NCBI GenBank assembly: GCA_030610725.1
Contig: JAUWRE010000044.1
Location: forward strand, 1 to 8,045
Source: Candidatus Aerophobota bacterium
GTDB taxonomy: Bacteria; Aerophobota; Aerophobia; Aerophobales; AE-B3A
Length of the DNA stretch: 8,045 bases
Reading direction: 5' to 3'
Position numbers and translations under genes: made by a program. Below the pieces are notes generated by a model. It did no database searches. It worked only from the letters and a program-made list of their open reading frames with translations, and was not told the origin of the DNA. Of the stretch, positions 1 through 6,242 are shown one piece after another (position 1 is the first letter of the stretch; each line of letters opens with the position of its first letter).

Positions 1-1737
1 AAAAATCTGAGAGAGAATCTCTCCTGCTATTTGAGTAGCAATAGAAATCTCCTCTTCTCGGTGTTCTATCAAAACAACTATAGCTAAGCGAGCCTCATCA
101 GAGAGTGTATAACCTATAAACCAATTATGATCTCTTTCTTCATCTGACGATTCTGCAGTTCCTGTTTTTCCAGCAATCTTCACAATCTTATTCTCTGCTC
201 GCCAGCCTGTCCCCTCTCTAACTACTCCTAGCAGGGATTTTCCCAGAAAATCAAAGACTGAGGAGGAAACAGGTATTTTTTTACCTTTTCCAGGAGAGAA
301 ACTATCAACAACTTTGCCCTGCGAATCAACTATTTCCTTCACCAGATACGGGTTAATTAGACTGCCTCCATTGGCTACGGCAGCGATGACTCTGAACATT
401 TGCACTGGAGTAACTAGAAGAAATCCCTGCCCAATGGAAAGATTAACTGTATCCCCAGGATACCAGGCTTCACCTTTGGCTTTTAACTTCCACTCACGGG
501 TGGGCAAAAGACCATCTTTTTCTGAAACCGGGTCTATACCAGTAATTTCTCCCAACTCAAAGAGACGAGAGTATTGAATTATTTTGTCCATTCCTATCTT
601 CAATCCCAGTTGATAAAAGAAGATATCACAGGAATCAATAATAGCCTCTTCCAGATTTAATCTTCCATGTCCTTCTTCTTTCCAGCATCTAAAGATACGG
701 TTGCCCACCAGAAGCTCTCCCCCGCAGAAAAAGGTAGCTTCTTTTCCCATAATATTATCTTCTAAAGCAGCCGCCGCAACTACTATCTTAAATGTAGAAG
801 CAGGAGGATATTCTCCCCTCAAAGCTCGATTCTCTAGAGGATCACCTGGATCCTGCACTAACTTGCTCCATTCATCTTCCGAAATACCCCAGGAAAAAAG
901 ATTGGGATTAAAACTGGGATGACTAACTAGAGTCAGAATTTCTCCTGTCTCATAATCTCCGATTAGAACAACTCCTTTTCTTTGGCCCAATTTCTCGGCA
1001 GCAATTCTTTGCATTTCAAGGTCAATAGTCAAATAAACACTATCTCCCGGCAGAGGGTCTTTTTCCGAAATTACTCTTAAGGTACGCCCGTGTGCATCTA
1101 CTTCTACTTGTCTCCCTCCCTTTTCTCCTTGTAAGTATGAGTTATATGCCTTTTCTACACCCATTTTACCCACTAAATCTCCTGGTTCAACACCAAAGGT
1201 AGAATTCGCTGTTAGCTCCTCCTGGTTTACTTCTCCCACATGACCAAGCACATGAGCACACATCTCATCATAATAATAACTGCGAACCGGTTGGGTGAGA
1301 ATAACTGTTCCCGGAAAATCTTCTTCTTTTTCCAGAAGATATGTAACCGCAGATAGATCTATGTTCCTTTTTACCCAGACAGGTCTAAAGATATTATTGG
1401 CTTCTTGAATCCTCTTTTTGGCTATCTCTTTGTCTATATCTAAAAACTCATCAAGACATTTAATTAATTCATCTATATCAGTCACATTGGAAGGGACTAC
1501 CCCTACAGAAAAAAAAGCTTCACTCCCGGCCAACTTCTCTCCGTTTCTATCCAGGATAAGACCCCTGCTGCAAGGCAAGGGAACAAGTCGAAGACGTGAA
1601 TTCTTGGAAATACGAAAATACCTTTCTCCCTCTATCAGTTGCAGCCAGGCTATTCTCCCTAGAAGGACAAGAAGGCCACAGATTATTATTATCCAGAAAA
1701 TTTTAGCTCTTCTTTCAAACTGGTCTTGTCTGGTCAA
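1..1737 (-). CDS. mrdA: Penicillin-binding protein 2 (peptidoglycan D,D-transpeptidase), 3' end cut by window
   Basis: Cross-links peptidoglycan in the rod-elongation complex, anchored in the inner membrane with its catalytic domain outside. The frame is open for 579 codons to the window edge. Visible order: a short cytoplasmic N-terminus, one membrane anchor (about residues 13-30), a PBP-dimer/pedestal region (about 50-225) with the LILDRNGEKLA motif, then the transpeptidase domain. Catalytic motifs are all present: S-x-x-K as STFK (314-317), S-x-D as SCD (369-371, the SxD form usual in PBP2) and KTG (524-526), followed by HNWFIGY. PBP2 family members run about 580-650 residues, so little is missing. 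No ATG is available near the start; I chose TTG at 1737 because a GAGTGA stretch lies 5 nt upstream and the membrane anchor follows at the right distance. The gene follows a repeat-invaded broken gene rather than mreBCD. Its partner rodA, if present, would lie beyond the window. Identity is secure; the exact start is less so. Confidence 0.95.
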   Translation of the reverse strand, partial: MTRQDQFERRAKIFWIIIICGLLVLLGRIAWLQLIEGERYFRISKNSRLRLVPLPCSRGLILDRNGEKLAGSEAFFSVGVVPSNVTDIDELIKCLDEFLDIDKEIAKKRIQEANNIFRPVWVKRNIDLSAVTYLLEKEEDFPGTVILTQPVRSYYYDEMCAHVLGHVGEVNQEELTANSTFGVEPGDLVGKMGVEKAYNSYLQGEKGGRQVEVDAHGRTLRVISEKDPLPGDSVYLTIDLEMQRIAAEKLGQRKGVVLIGDYETGEILTLVSHPSFNPNLFSWGISEDEWSKLVQDPGDPLENRALRGEYPPASTFKIVVAAAALEDNIMGKEATFFCGGELLVGNRIFRCWKEEGHGRLNLEEAIIDSCDIFFYQLGLKIGMDKIIQYSRLFELGEITGIDPVSEKDGLLPTREWKLKAKGEAWYPGDTVNLSIGQGFLLVTPVQMFRVIAAVANGGSLINPYLVKEIVDSQGKVVDSFSPGKGKKIPVSSSVFDFLGKSLLGVVREGTGWRAENKIVKIAGKTGTAESSDEERDHNWFIGYTLSDEARLAIVVLIEHREEEISIATQIAGEILSQIF

Positions 1738-1751
1738 GATATCACTCTTTT

Positions 1752-1783
1752 TAGCGTATAGCGGGTAGCGTTTAGCGTATAGG
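1752..1783 (+). repeat. Heptad tract R1 (TAGCGNN units)
   Basis: Four full consecutive 7-nt units of form TAGCGNN (ending TA, GG, TT, TA) plus a partial TAGG. It lies 15 nt upstream of the PBP2 TTG start and provides the last codons and stop of the broken four-helix-bundle frame (TAA at 1774-1772). It is inverted relative to R3 and R4. Confidence 0.9.
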
Positions 1784-1918
1784 ATAAATCATTCTATACA
1801 ACATGCTACCCACTTCCTTCAATAAGTTCTCAATAATATCACTTTTCTTTGTATATCCTAAGTCTATAGATAACAAATATTGGGTCTCTAATTCTGATAA
1901 AGACCCATAGGCCATTCT

Positions 1919-1942
1919 TAGCGGGTAGCGTATAGCGTATAG
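1919..1942 (+). repeat. Heptad tract R2 (TAGCGNN units)
   Basis: Three consecutive TAGCGNN units (ending GG, TA, TA) plus TAGA. It sits inside the broken four-helix-bundle gene, directly beside the 3' fragment, and is inverted relative to R3 across about 110 bp. Confidence 0.88.
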
Positions 1943-1943
1943 A

Positions 1944-2047
1944 TGTCATTAGGAATAAAGCAAGGAAGCAATCTCAAGAAAGACTCAGAACAACCTCCGC
2001 AATTTTTCTTCAAAACTGCCGCCTTCTTTCCTGGGCTTGCAATCACG
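1944..2047. repeat. MITE-like repeat element nested between R2 and R3
   Basis: The left end, TGTCATT...GAAGCAATCTC (1944-1975), is a diverged copy of the element at 4955-4983, which reads TGTCATTGCGA...GAAGCAATCTC. The right end (2037-2047) reads CGTGATTGCAA on the minus strand and pairs imperfectly with the intact left-end form TGTCATTGCGA (8 of 11). The result is a roughly 104-bp unit with degenerate inverted ends and no credible coding frame. It occupies the place of the missing middle of the four-helix-bundle gene. That it is a single element is inferred. Confidence 0.5.
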
Positions 2048-2052
2048 GTTTT

Positions 2053-2084
2053 CCTATACGCTATCCGCTAAACGCTATATGCTA
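2053..2084 (-). repeat. Heptad tract R3 (TAGCGNN units)
   Basis: On the minus strand: four 7-nt units (TAGCATA, then TAGCG followed by TT, GA and TA) plus TAGG. It lies directly after the stop of the 5' four-helix-bundle fragment. Its last three full units match those of R4. Confidence 0.88.
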
Positions 2085-2208
2085 TTACTTACGTTGAGCT
2101 AATCCATAGGTTTCAGATTTTGGGAAATCCTTTGTAATCTTATATATTTCCAAAACTAATCTATAGGCCTTTTGCCAAACTACAAGGTCCTTAAAGCTTT
2201 TTGTTTTC

Positions 2209-2239
2209 ACTATACGCTATCCGCTAAACGCTCTACGCT
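2209..2239 (-). repeat. Heptad tract R4 (TAGCGNN units) overlapping the prmC stop
   Basis: On the minus strand: CAGCGTA, GAGCGTT, TAGCGGA, TAGCGTA, then TAGT. The prmC stop codon TAG (2235-2233) falls inside the first units, and the GTG that opens the four-helix-bundle fragment overlaps the far end. The first two units carry single substitutions. Confidence 0.87.
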
Positions 2240-3135
2240 GTCTTTTTCGTCAGAATTACTCGTTCGATTCCCTCATAATCGGGAATGACCTGAGGAATAG
2301 ACAGCTCTTCCTGAGCAATAATTAACTCCCTTATTCTCTCTGCCTGTTCATATCCCATCTCTAAAGCCAAAAAACCTGTTTTTCTCAAAAATCTAGCACC
2401 CTGAGAAATAATCCTTCTATAAACACTTAAACCATCATCCCCACCTTCCAGAGCAACTTTTGGTTCTCTTTGTACTTCTAAAGGAAGATTATCCATCTCT
2501 TTGCTGCTTACATAAGGGGGATTAGAAATAATGACATTGACCTTCCCTTCTAATTTTAGATGAGCGAGAGGAAAGAATAGGTCTCCCAGTAAAAAAGATA
2601 TTTTTTTATCTAGATTATGAAATTTAGCATTCCCCTCAGCCACTTTTAGGGCTTTTGACGAAATATCAACAGCATAAACCTTTGATTTTTCCAATTCTTT
2701 AGCCAGTTTGATAGCGATGTTCCCGCAGCCGGTGCCCAGGTCTATAATAACGAAATCATCCAACGTTTCCTCGCTCTTTGCTGGAAAGACCATTCTTTTG
2801 ATTGCTTCCAGACTCTCTTCTACTAGAATTTCCGTTTCCGGGCGAGGGATATGAACATCCGAGGTTACTTTGAACTTAAGACCCATAAAATCTTGTTCTT
2901 CTGTAAGATAAGCAAGAGGAATATAATGAGACCGCTGAATAACCAGTTCTTTAAAAAGGGAAAGCTCCCAAGAAGAAAGAAGATGCTCACGCTCAAGATA
3001 GAGCTTCAGGCGGGTTTTTGCTAAGACATAACTAACTAACAGCTCAGCATTTAAGCGGGGATTTTCTATCCTTCCTCTCTCCAGATACTGGAAAGCCCAA
3101 TCTATAGCTTTCTTAATTGTCCAGTTTCTTACCAT
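2233..3135 (-). CDS. prmC: PrmC, peptide chain release factor N5-glutamine methyltransferase
   Basis: Methylates the glutamine of the GGQ motif in release factors RF1/RF2 using S-adenosylmethionine; cytoplasmic. It is 300 residues long, near the family norm of about 280-300. The N-terminal helical domain (about 1-90) binds the release factor. The methyltransferase fold follows, with RPETEILVE (98-106), the SAM-binding motif I DLGTGCG (132-138), the acidic end of strand 2 in YAVDIS (154-159) and the catalytic NPPY (205-208). The ATG at 3135 has AAGG only a few bases upstream, overlapping the end of ribH, which stops 7 nt before; translation is probably coupled. The last codons and the TAG stop coincide with heptad tract R4, so the extreme C-terminus (KTA) may be repeat-modified. 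The usual neighbour prfA is not seen; here the gene is the tail of a riboflavin cluster. Confidence 0.96.
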   Translation of the reverse strand: MVRNWTIKKAIDWAFQYLERGRIENPRLNAELLVSYVLAKTRLKLYLEREHLLSSWELSLFKELVIQRSHYIPLAYLTEEQDFMGLKFKVTSDVHIPRPETEILVEESLEAIKRMVFPAKSEETLDDFVIIDLGTGCGNIAIKLAKELEKSKVYAVDISSKALKVAEGNAKFHNLDKKISFLLGDLFFPLAHLKLEGKVNVIISNPPYVSSKEMDNLPLEVQREPKVALEGGDDGLSVYRRIISQGARFLRKTGFLALEMGYEQAERIRELIIAQEELSIPQVIPDYEGIERVILTKKTA

Positions 3136-3142
3136 CCACCTT

Positions 3143-3613
3143 CTATTTCTTCCCTAATTGCCTATATAGATTCACCATCTCCATAGCCGAAATAGCAGCA
3201 TCCCAGCCCCGATTTCCCGCTTTAGTCCCTGCTCTTTCAATAGCTTGTTCCAGAGTATCGGCAGTAACTATGCCAAAAATAACAGGAATTTTTTCTCTTA
3301 GAGCTAAACCTGAAATACCTCGTGCCACTTGAGAAGATATTGCCTCAAAATGGGAAGTTTCCCCTCTAATAATAGCCCCAAGACAAATCAAAGCATCGAA
3401 TTCTTTCTTCTTGAGCAGATGTGAAGCTAACGCTGGTATTTCAAAAGAACCGGGAACCCAGGCTACCTCTATATCCTCTTCTTTTACTCCATGTCTGGCA
3501 AGAGCATCCATAGCCCCTTCTAAAAGCTTTCCTGTGATAAACTCATTAAATCGGGAAATAACAATCCCAAATTTTAGACCCTCGCCTGTTATTTGTCCTT
3601 TATAAACTCTCAT
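3143..3613 (-). CDS. ribH: 6,7-dimethyl-8-ribityllumazine synthase
   Basis: Condenses the ribitylamino-pyrimidinedione with 3,4-dihydroxy-2-butanone 4-phosphate to give the lumazine that RibE uses; the family forms pentamers or 60-mer capsids in the cytosol. It is 156 residues long, a standard length. Substrate-binding signatures are intact: SRFNEFIT (20-27) with the stacking Phe22, VPGSFEIP (53-60), and [13 protein letters not shown] (78-90) with the catalytic-region His88; the C-terminal [13 protein letters not shown] segment follows at 128-140. The start ATG overlaps the ribBA stop as ATGA, with GGGGGAG a few bases upstream, so it is translationally coupled to ribBA. No oddities noted. Confidence 0.97.
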   Translation of the reverse strand: MRVYKGQITGEGLKFGIVISRFNEFITGKLLEGAMDALARHGVKEEDIEVAWVPGSFEIPALASHLLKKKEFDALICLGAIIRGETSHFEAISSQVARGISGLALREKIPVIFGIVTADTLEQAIERAGTKAGNRGWDAAISAMEMVNLYRQLGKK

Positions 3614-4836
3614 TTTTCTCCCCCTATCTTCTTTTCGTTCAGTGTCAATAAATGTCCCAGTTTTTTTTGCTTGGTCTTTAAATAAAACTTGTTGATTTCA
3701 TTAGGTTCTATTTCTAAAGGGATGCGCTCAGTAACCTCCAGGCTATATCCCTTTAATCCAACAATTTTGCGTGGATTATTGGTCAGAAGTCTAATTTTGT
3801 GAAGTCCTAAATCAGCTAGAATCTGAGCTCCAATTCCATATGTTCGAAGGTCTGATTCAAAACCTAGCTTCTCATTGGCTTCCACTGTATCCATTCCCTT
3901 GTCCTGAAACTCATAAGCTCTAAGCTTATTTAATAGCCCTATTCCTCGTCCTTCTTGATTCAAATAAAGTAACACCCCACACTCAGACTCTCCTATTTTC
4001 TTTAAAGCTCTCCTCAACTGCTCTCCACAATCACAACGTAAGGAATTAAAAGTATCGCCGGTAAGACAGCGAGAATGTACACGTACTAATACATTTTCTT
4101 TGTTTCTAACCTGCCCCTTTACCAGGGCAAGGTCAACTCTATCCTCAAAAATAGTTCTATAGGCAATTAATTTGAAATCCCCGTAGGAGGTAGGCAGACG
4201 AGTAGTAGCCTCTCGCCTAACAAGCTTTTCTTTTTTCCAGCGATAACTTATGATATCAGCTACGCTACACACCTTTAAATTATGTTTCCTGGCAAAAGAT
4301 AAAAGCTGAGGAAGTCGGGCCATCCGACCATCTTCTCCCATTATTTCGCAAAGAACACCAACAGGATGAAGTCCAGCTAATCTGGCTAAGTCTATTGCTG
4401 CCTCGGTATGACCGGCCCGCACTAAAACTCCCCCCTCCCTGCCAATCAAAGGAAAGATATGACCTGGTCTGGCTAAGTCTTCCTTTTTTGCTTTAGTATC
4501 AACAAGAACCTTTATGGTCTCCGCTCTATCAAAAGCAGATATCCCTGTGCTGGTGTTATGCCTAGCATCGACAGAGATAGTGTAGGGAGTTCCCTTCAGA
4601 GAGGGATTCTCCTCTACCATAGGTTCCAGTCCCAACTGCTTAGCTCTCCTTAAGGGTATAGGAACACAGATGAGACCTCTTCCATGTTTAGCCATAAAGT
4701 TTACTAGCTGGGGAGTAACTAGAGAAGCAGGAGCAATAAGGTCACCCTCATTTTCTCTTTCCTTGTCATCCAGAACAATGACCATTCTCCCCTTCTTAAA
4801 CTCCTCCAGAATTTCCTCTATTCTATCAAACTCCAT
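3610..4836 (-). CDS. ribBA: Bifunctional 3,4-dihydroxy-2-butanone 4-phosphate synthase / GTP cyclohydrolase II
   Basis: Supplies both branch precursors of riboflavin: the butanone phosphate from ribulose 5-phosphate, and the first pyrimidine intermediate from GTP. It is 408 residues long, as usual for the fusion. The RibB half (1-205) shows RENEGDL (27-33), GRGLICVP (52-59), [13 protein letters not shown] (96-108), RPGHIFPL (123-130), AGHTEAA (141-147) and CEIM (163-166). The RibA half (about 210-395) has the zinc-ligand pattern [14 protein letters not shown], with Cys257, Cys268 and Cys270, then NQEGRGIGL (293-301) and [12 protein letters not shown] (333-344). Both active sites look complete. 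The ATG at 4836 has GGAAGGG about 8-10 nt upstream. It overlaps ribH by 4 nt. The 189-bp gap from ribE is filled by repeats. No FMN riboswitch is visible ahead of it. Confidence 0.97.
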   Translation of the reverse strand: MEFDRIEEILEEFKKGRMVIVLDDKERENEGDLIAPASLVTPQLVNFMAKHGRGLICVPIPLRRAKQLGLEPMVEENPSLKGTPYTISVDARHNTSTGISAFDRAETIKVLVDTKAKKEDLARPGHIFPLIGREGGVLVRAGHTEAAIDLARLAGLHPVGVLCEIMGEDGRMARLPQLLSFARKHNLKVCSVADIISYRWKKEKLVRREATTRLPTSYGDFKLIAYRTIFEDRVDLALVKGQVRNKENVLVRVHSRCLTGDTFNSLRCDCGEQLRRALKKIGESECGVLLYLNQEGRGIGLLNKLRAYEFQDKGMDTVEANEKLGFESDLRTYGIGAQILADLGLHKIRLLTNNPRKIVGLKGYSLEVTERIPLEIEPNEINKFYLKTKQKKLGHLLTLNEKKIGGEK

Positions 4837-4876
4837 TTAAACACCCTTCCACGAGAGCTCTGAAAAACTCCAATTT

Positions 4877-4983
4877 TGTCATTGCGAGTAGGTCCCATAG
4901 TCGTGATGCGTCGTGCGTGATGCGTATTGCGCAATACGAAAAGCGAAGCAGGCTTGTCATTGCGAACGGAGTGAAGCAATCTC
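4877..4983. repeat. Tandem MITE-like TGTCATTGCGA repeats in the ribE-ribBA gap
   Basis: Two direct copies of TGTCATTGCGA (4877-4887 and 4955-4965). The second continues to GAAGCAATCTC (4983), and its relative is the diverged copy at 1944-1975. The first copy appears to be interrupted by heptad tract S2 (4902-4938). A further inverted fragment, TGCGCAATCTC, lies around 5006-5016. No credible gene is present between 4837 and 5025. Confidence 0.75.
4902..4938 (+). repeat. Heptad tract S2 (CGTGATG-like units) with a perfect palindrome
   Basis: Five consecutive 7-nt units (CGTGATG, CGTCGTG, CGTGATG, CGTATTG, CGCAATA) plus CG. The last two units form the perfect 16-bp palindrome CGTATTGCGCAATACG (4923-4938). 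The sequence differs from R1-R4 but the period is the same. It is nested inside the TGTCATTGCGA repeat region. Confidence 0.85.
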
Positions 4984-5025
4984 GATTGAATCGCTCGGGA
5001 TAAACTGCGCAATCTCTTCTTGAAA

Positions 5026-5664
5026 TTAATACCCCACTCTTTTTAAAAATTCTTTATTAATTCTTGACTTATCCGAATGGGAATTACGAATCAACTTCTC
5101 CATATATTTAGAAATTATGTCTGCTTCCAGATTAACTAAATCATCTTTTTTCTTTGAAGCAAGAGTAGTATTATTAAGAGTAAAAGGAATTAGGCAGACT
5201 CTGAAATCAGTCTCACTGCAACTGGCAACAGTTAAGCTTACTCCCTCTAGAGTAATACGACCCTGCTCTACTATATATTTCATCAAAGAAAGGGGTGGCT
5301 CGATTTGTATAACTACTTCTTCTTTTTTTTTCAGTACTTCAGCTACCCTTCCTACTCCATCTATATCACCCGTTACCATATGCCCTCCTAATCTGTCTGT
5401 GGAGAGGAGAGCCCTCTCCAAATTGACCTTTTCCCCTTCTCTTGCATAAGATAGATTAGTCTTTTGCAGAGTTTGAGGTATCACTTCAACACTGAAGATA
5501 TTCTTACCCACAGCTGTTACTGTCAGACAAACCCCATTTACAGCTATACTATGAGACGGCTCCATCCCTTCCCGTACTTTTTGAGCCATTATCTCCAGGC
5601 TATAACAGGGAGCAGTATGAACTCTTTTTACCATCCCTGTCTCTTCCACCAATCCTGTAAACAT
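5026..5664 (-). CDS. ribE: Riboflavin synthase (alpha chain type)
   Basis: Dismutates two 6,7-dimethyl-8-ribityllumazine molecules to riboflavin plus the pyrimidine precursor; cytosolic homotrimer. It is 212 residues long, normal for the family, with the expected two tandem lumazine-binding barrels: MFTGLVEETG (1-10) with Phe2 and VNGVCLTV (42-49) with Cys46 in the first, and LEGVSLTV (139-146) with Ser143 in the second, then the C-terminal helix KYMEKL. One oddity: the family pattern GGHxxxGH is GGHMVTGD here (93-100), so the second histidine (E. coli His102 by alignment from memory) is Asp100. Also, the IPHTL of the second barrel is IPFTL (159-163). The start is fixed by the N-terminal motif, but there is no good Shine-Dalgarno; the nearest purine run belongs to hairpin repeat A, 16 nt away. 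It is separated from ribBA by repeats; ribD is absent nearby. E. coli calls this gene ribC. Confidence 0.95.
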   Translation of the reverse strand: MFTGLVEETGMVKRVHTAPCYSLEIMAQKVREGMEPSHSIAVNGVCLTVTAVGKNIFSVEVIPQTLQKTNLSYAREGEKVNLERALLSTDRLGGHMVTGDIDGVGRVAEVLKKKEEVVIQIEPPLSLMKYIVEQGRITLEGVSLTVASCSETDFRVCLIPFTLNNTTLASKKKDDLVNLEADIISKYMEKLIRNSHSDKSRINKEFLKRVGY

Positions 5665-5680
5665 AATATAGTATGTCGTG

Positions 5681-5718
5681 CCCCCTCACCCTACCCCTCT
5701 CCCCTTAGGGGAGAGGGG
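5681..5718 (+). repeat. Hairpin repeat A (CCCTCACC head, GAGAGGGG stem)
   Basis: A CCCCCTCACCCTA head followed by a perfect 11-bp stem (5694-5704 with 5708-5718) and a 3-nt TTA loop. The first 30 nt are identical to repeat B (6207-6236), in the same orientation. It lies just upstream of ribE. No U-run follows on either strand, so it is not a canonical terminator, although the stem would be very stable in RNA. Confidence 0.9.
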
Positions 5719-5751
5719 ATTAGATAGCATTTATTTCATCTTTATAAAAAT

Positions 5752-5822
5752 AAGGTTCCGGTTCTCCTTACTTCCTCTCCCTGTGGAGTAGAAGGTTCCG
5801 GTTCTCCTTACTTCCTCTCCCT
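5752..5822. repeat. 31-nt exact direct repeat, 40-nt period, spanning the DUF559 3' end
   Basis: Positions 5752-5782 and 5792-5822 are identical for 31 nt, starting AAGGTTCCGG and ending CCTCTCCCT. The first copy leads into a degenerate hairpin, the second into hairpin C. The offset of 40 shifts the reading frame by one: the second copy is read as AGT AAG in the DUF559 gene, while in the first copy the same bases give the TAA stop (5770-5768). Confidence 0.9.
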
Positions 5823-6205
5823 TTCGGGGAGAGGATTGAGGTGAGGGGAAGATTCATTTTCTTGTCCTCTATAGTCTGCTCAATTACTTCACAAACCCCT
5901 TCAATGTTATTCAGTATCTCCAAGTTATTAAATCTTAGTATCTCTATTCCCAATATGGATAACTCTTTCGTTCTTAATTTATCTCGCTGGTTCTCCCTGT
6001 CTTCATAATGGCCTCCACCATCAGCTTCAATACCAACCCTGTATTTCGGAGAATAGAAATCTAGTATATACCTCCCAATAGAAAACTGCCTTCTGAATTT
6101 TGTTCCAGCCATTTGACGATTCCTCAGCACTGCCCAGAGTTTCTTTTCGGCATCTGTTTGATTCTTTCGAAGATTTCTGCACTTTTCTATATTATTCCGC
6201 TTCAT
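5768..6205 (-). CDS. DUF559 domain protein, PD-(D/E)xK / Vsr-like endonuclease fold
   Basis: A small putative nuclease of 145 residues; the DUF559 family is predicted to adopt the restriction-endonuclease-like fold, and its biological role is not established. The domain fills residues 10-112: LWAVLRNRQMAGTKFRRQ (23-40), then GRYILDFY (44-51) with Asp49, the core VGIEADGGGH (57-66) with Glu60, Asp62 and His66, and EILRFNN (88-94). All presumed catalytic positions are present, so the fold is probably intact. The tail from about residue 117 (MNLPLTSILSPKGRG onward) is translation of hairpin repeat C and the 31-nt repeat, not domain. At the 5' end, the ATG sits 1 nt from repeat B, which provides the only SD-like sequence. 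It sits between the E2 gene and ribE with no functional link to either, consistent with an inserted module. An alternative is a resident gene invaded by repeats. Confidence 0.88.
   Translation of the reverse strand: MKRNNIEKCRNLRKNQTDAEKKLWAVLRNRQMAGTKFRRQFSIGRYILDFYSPKYRVGIEADGGGHYEDRENQRDKLRTKELSILGIEILRFNNLEILNNIEGVCEVIEQTIEDKKMNLPLTSILSPKGRGSKENRNLLLHRERK
5814..5848 (-). repeat. Hairpin repeat C, inverted relative to A and B, read as DUF559 C-terminus
   Basis: On the minus strand it has a CCCCTCACC head, then a stem CCTCTCCC/GGGAGAGG (5827-5834 with 5814-5821) around a 5-nt loop. It is the same family as A and B but more diverged, and opposite in orientation. Its head points into the DUF559 gene. 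It is translated as PLTSILSPKGRG. Confidence 0.85.
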
Positions 6206-6206
6206 T

Positions 6207-6218
6207 CCCCCTCACCCT
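6207..6218 (-). promoter_or_regulatory. Repeat-derived ribosome-binding region of the DUF559 gene
   Basis: Read on the minus strand, the repeat head gives AGGGTGAGGGGG, then one A, then ATG. GGTGA is complementary to the UCACC part of the usual 16S rRNA 3' tail and lies 6 nt before the ATG. The start region is thus made almost entirely of repeat sequence. Confidence 0.6.
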
Positions 6219-6242
6219 ACCCCTCTCCCCTTAGGGAGAGGG
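6207..6242 (+). repeat. Hairpin repeat B at the DUF559 start
   Basis: It shares 30 identical leading bases with repeat A. Stem of 9 bp (6221-6229 with 6234-6242) and a 4-nt loop. The CCCTCACC head faces the DUF559 start codon from 1 nt away. Just outside it lies GGAACCTT (6241-6248), whose complement AAGGTTCC starts at 5752, on the other side of the gene. Confidence 0.9.

Larger units (their letters stand above)
1772..2210 (-). pseudogene. Broken four-helix-bundle protein (S23 / 23S rRNA intervening-sequence protein type)
   Basis: Two separated pieces match the two ends of the small four-helix-bundle family (TIGR02436-like, typically about 115-120 residues) encoded within 23S rRNA intervening sequences in some bacteria and elsewhere in many genomes. 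The 5' piece (2210-2085) reads from GTG for 41 codons with the family signature SFKDLVVWQKAY and ends YGLAQRK-stop, just where the family continues SQIRRAAVSIPSNIAEG. The 3' piece (1918-1772) reads MAYGSLSELETQ, then LGYTKK and KEVGSML, the family's C-terminal half. The conserved middle, about 35-40 residues, is absent. In its place are tracts R3 and R2 around a 104-bp repeat element. The two pieces are in different frames. Tract R4 abuts the GTG and tract R1 supplies the final codons and stop. A functional protein is very unlikely. The family call rests on remembered consensus. Confidence 0.82.

Noticed and set aside
1943..2052. Possible short peptide gene on the plus strand starting ATGTCATTAGGA
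   Set aside because: It begins inside the TGTCATT repeat end, has no ribosome-binding site, and runs straight into tract R3.
1752..2239. Four TAGCG tracts at 110-170 bp spacing considered as a CRISPR array
   Set aside because: The tracts are in both orientations, differ in length, the spacing is irregular and far too long, and the intervals hold gene fragments.
4818..5012. A 64-codon minus-strand frame across the ribE-ribBA gap
   Set aside because: Its translation is the TGTCATTGCGA repeat family (RLLHSVRNDK-like) plus heptads, with no domain, and it overlaps the ribBA start.
5665..5680. TATATT directly before the ribE ATG as a -10 box for a leaderless transcript
   Set aside because: No matching -35 box at proper spacing; AT-rich sequence alone is not enough.
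5681..5718. Hairpin A considered as a rho-independent terminator
   Set aside because: The stem is perfect, but neither strand has a U-run after it, and the same sequence occurs at 6207 beside a start codon.
5464..5727. Plus-strand frame ending SPYPSPLRGEG
   Set aside because: It lies antisense to ribE and ends in hairpin repeat A; it is a by-product of both.
5665..5770. FMN riboswitch upstream of ribE, prompted by AGGGTGAGGGGG
   Set aside because: The bases belong to repeat A, and the multi-helix FMN aptamer elements are not recognisable around it.
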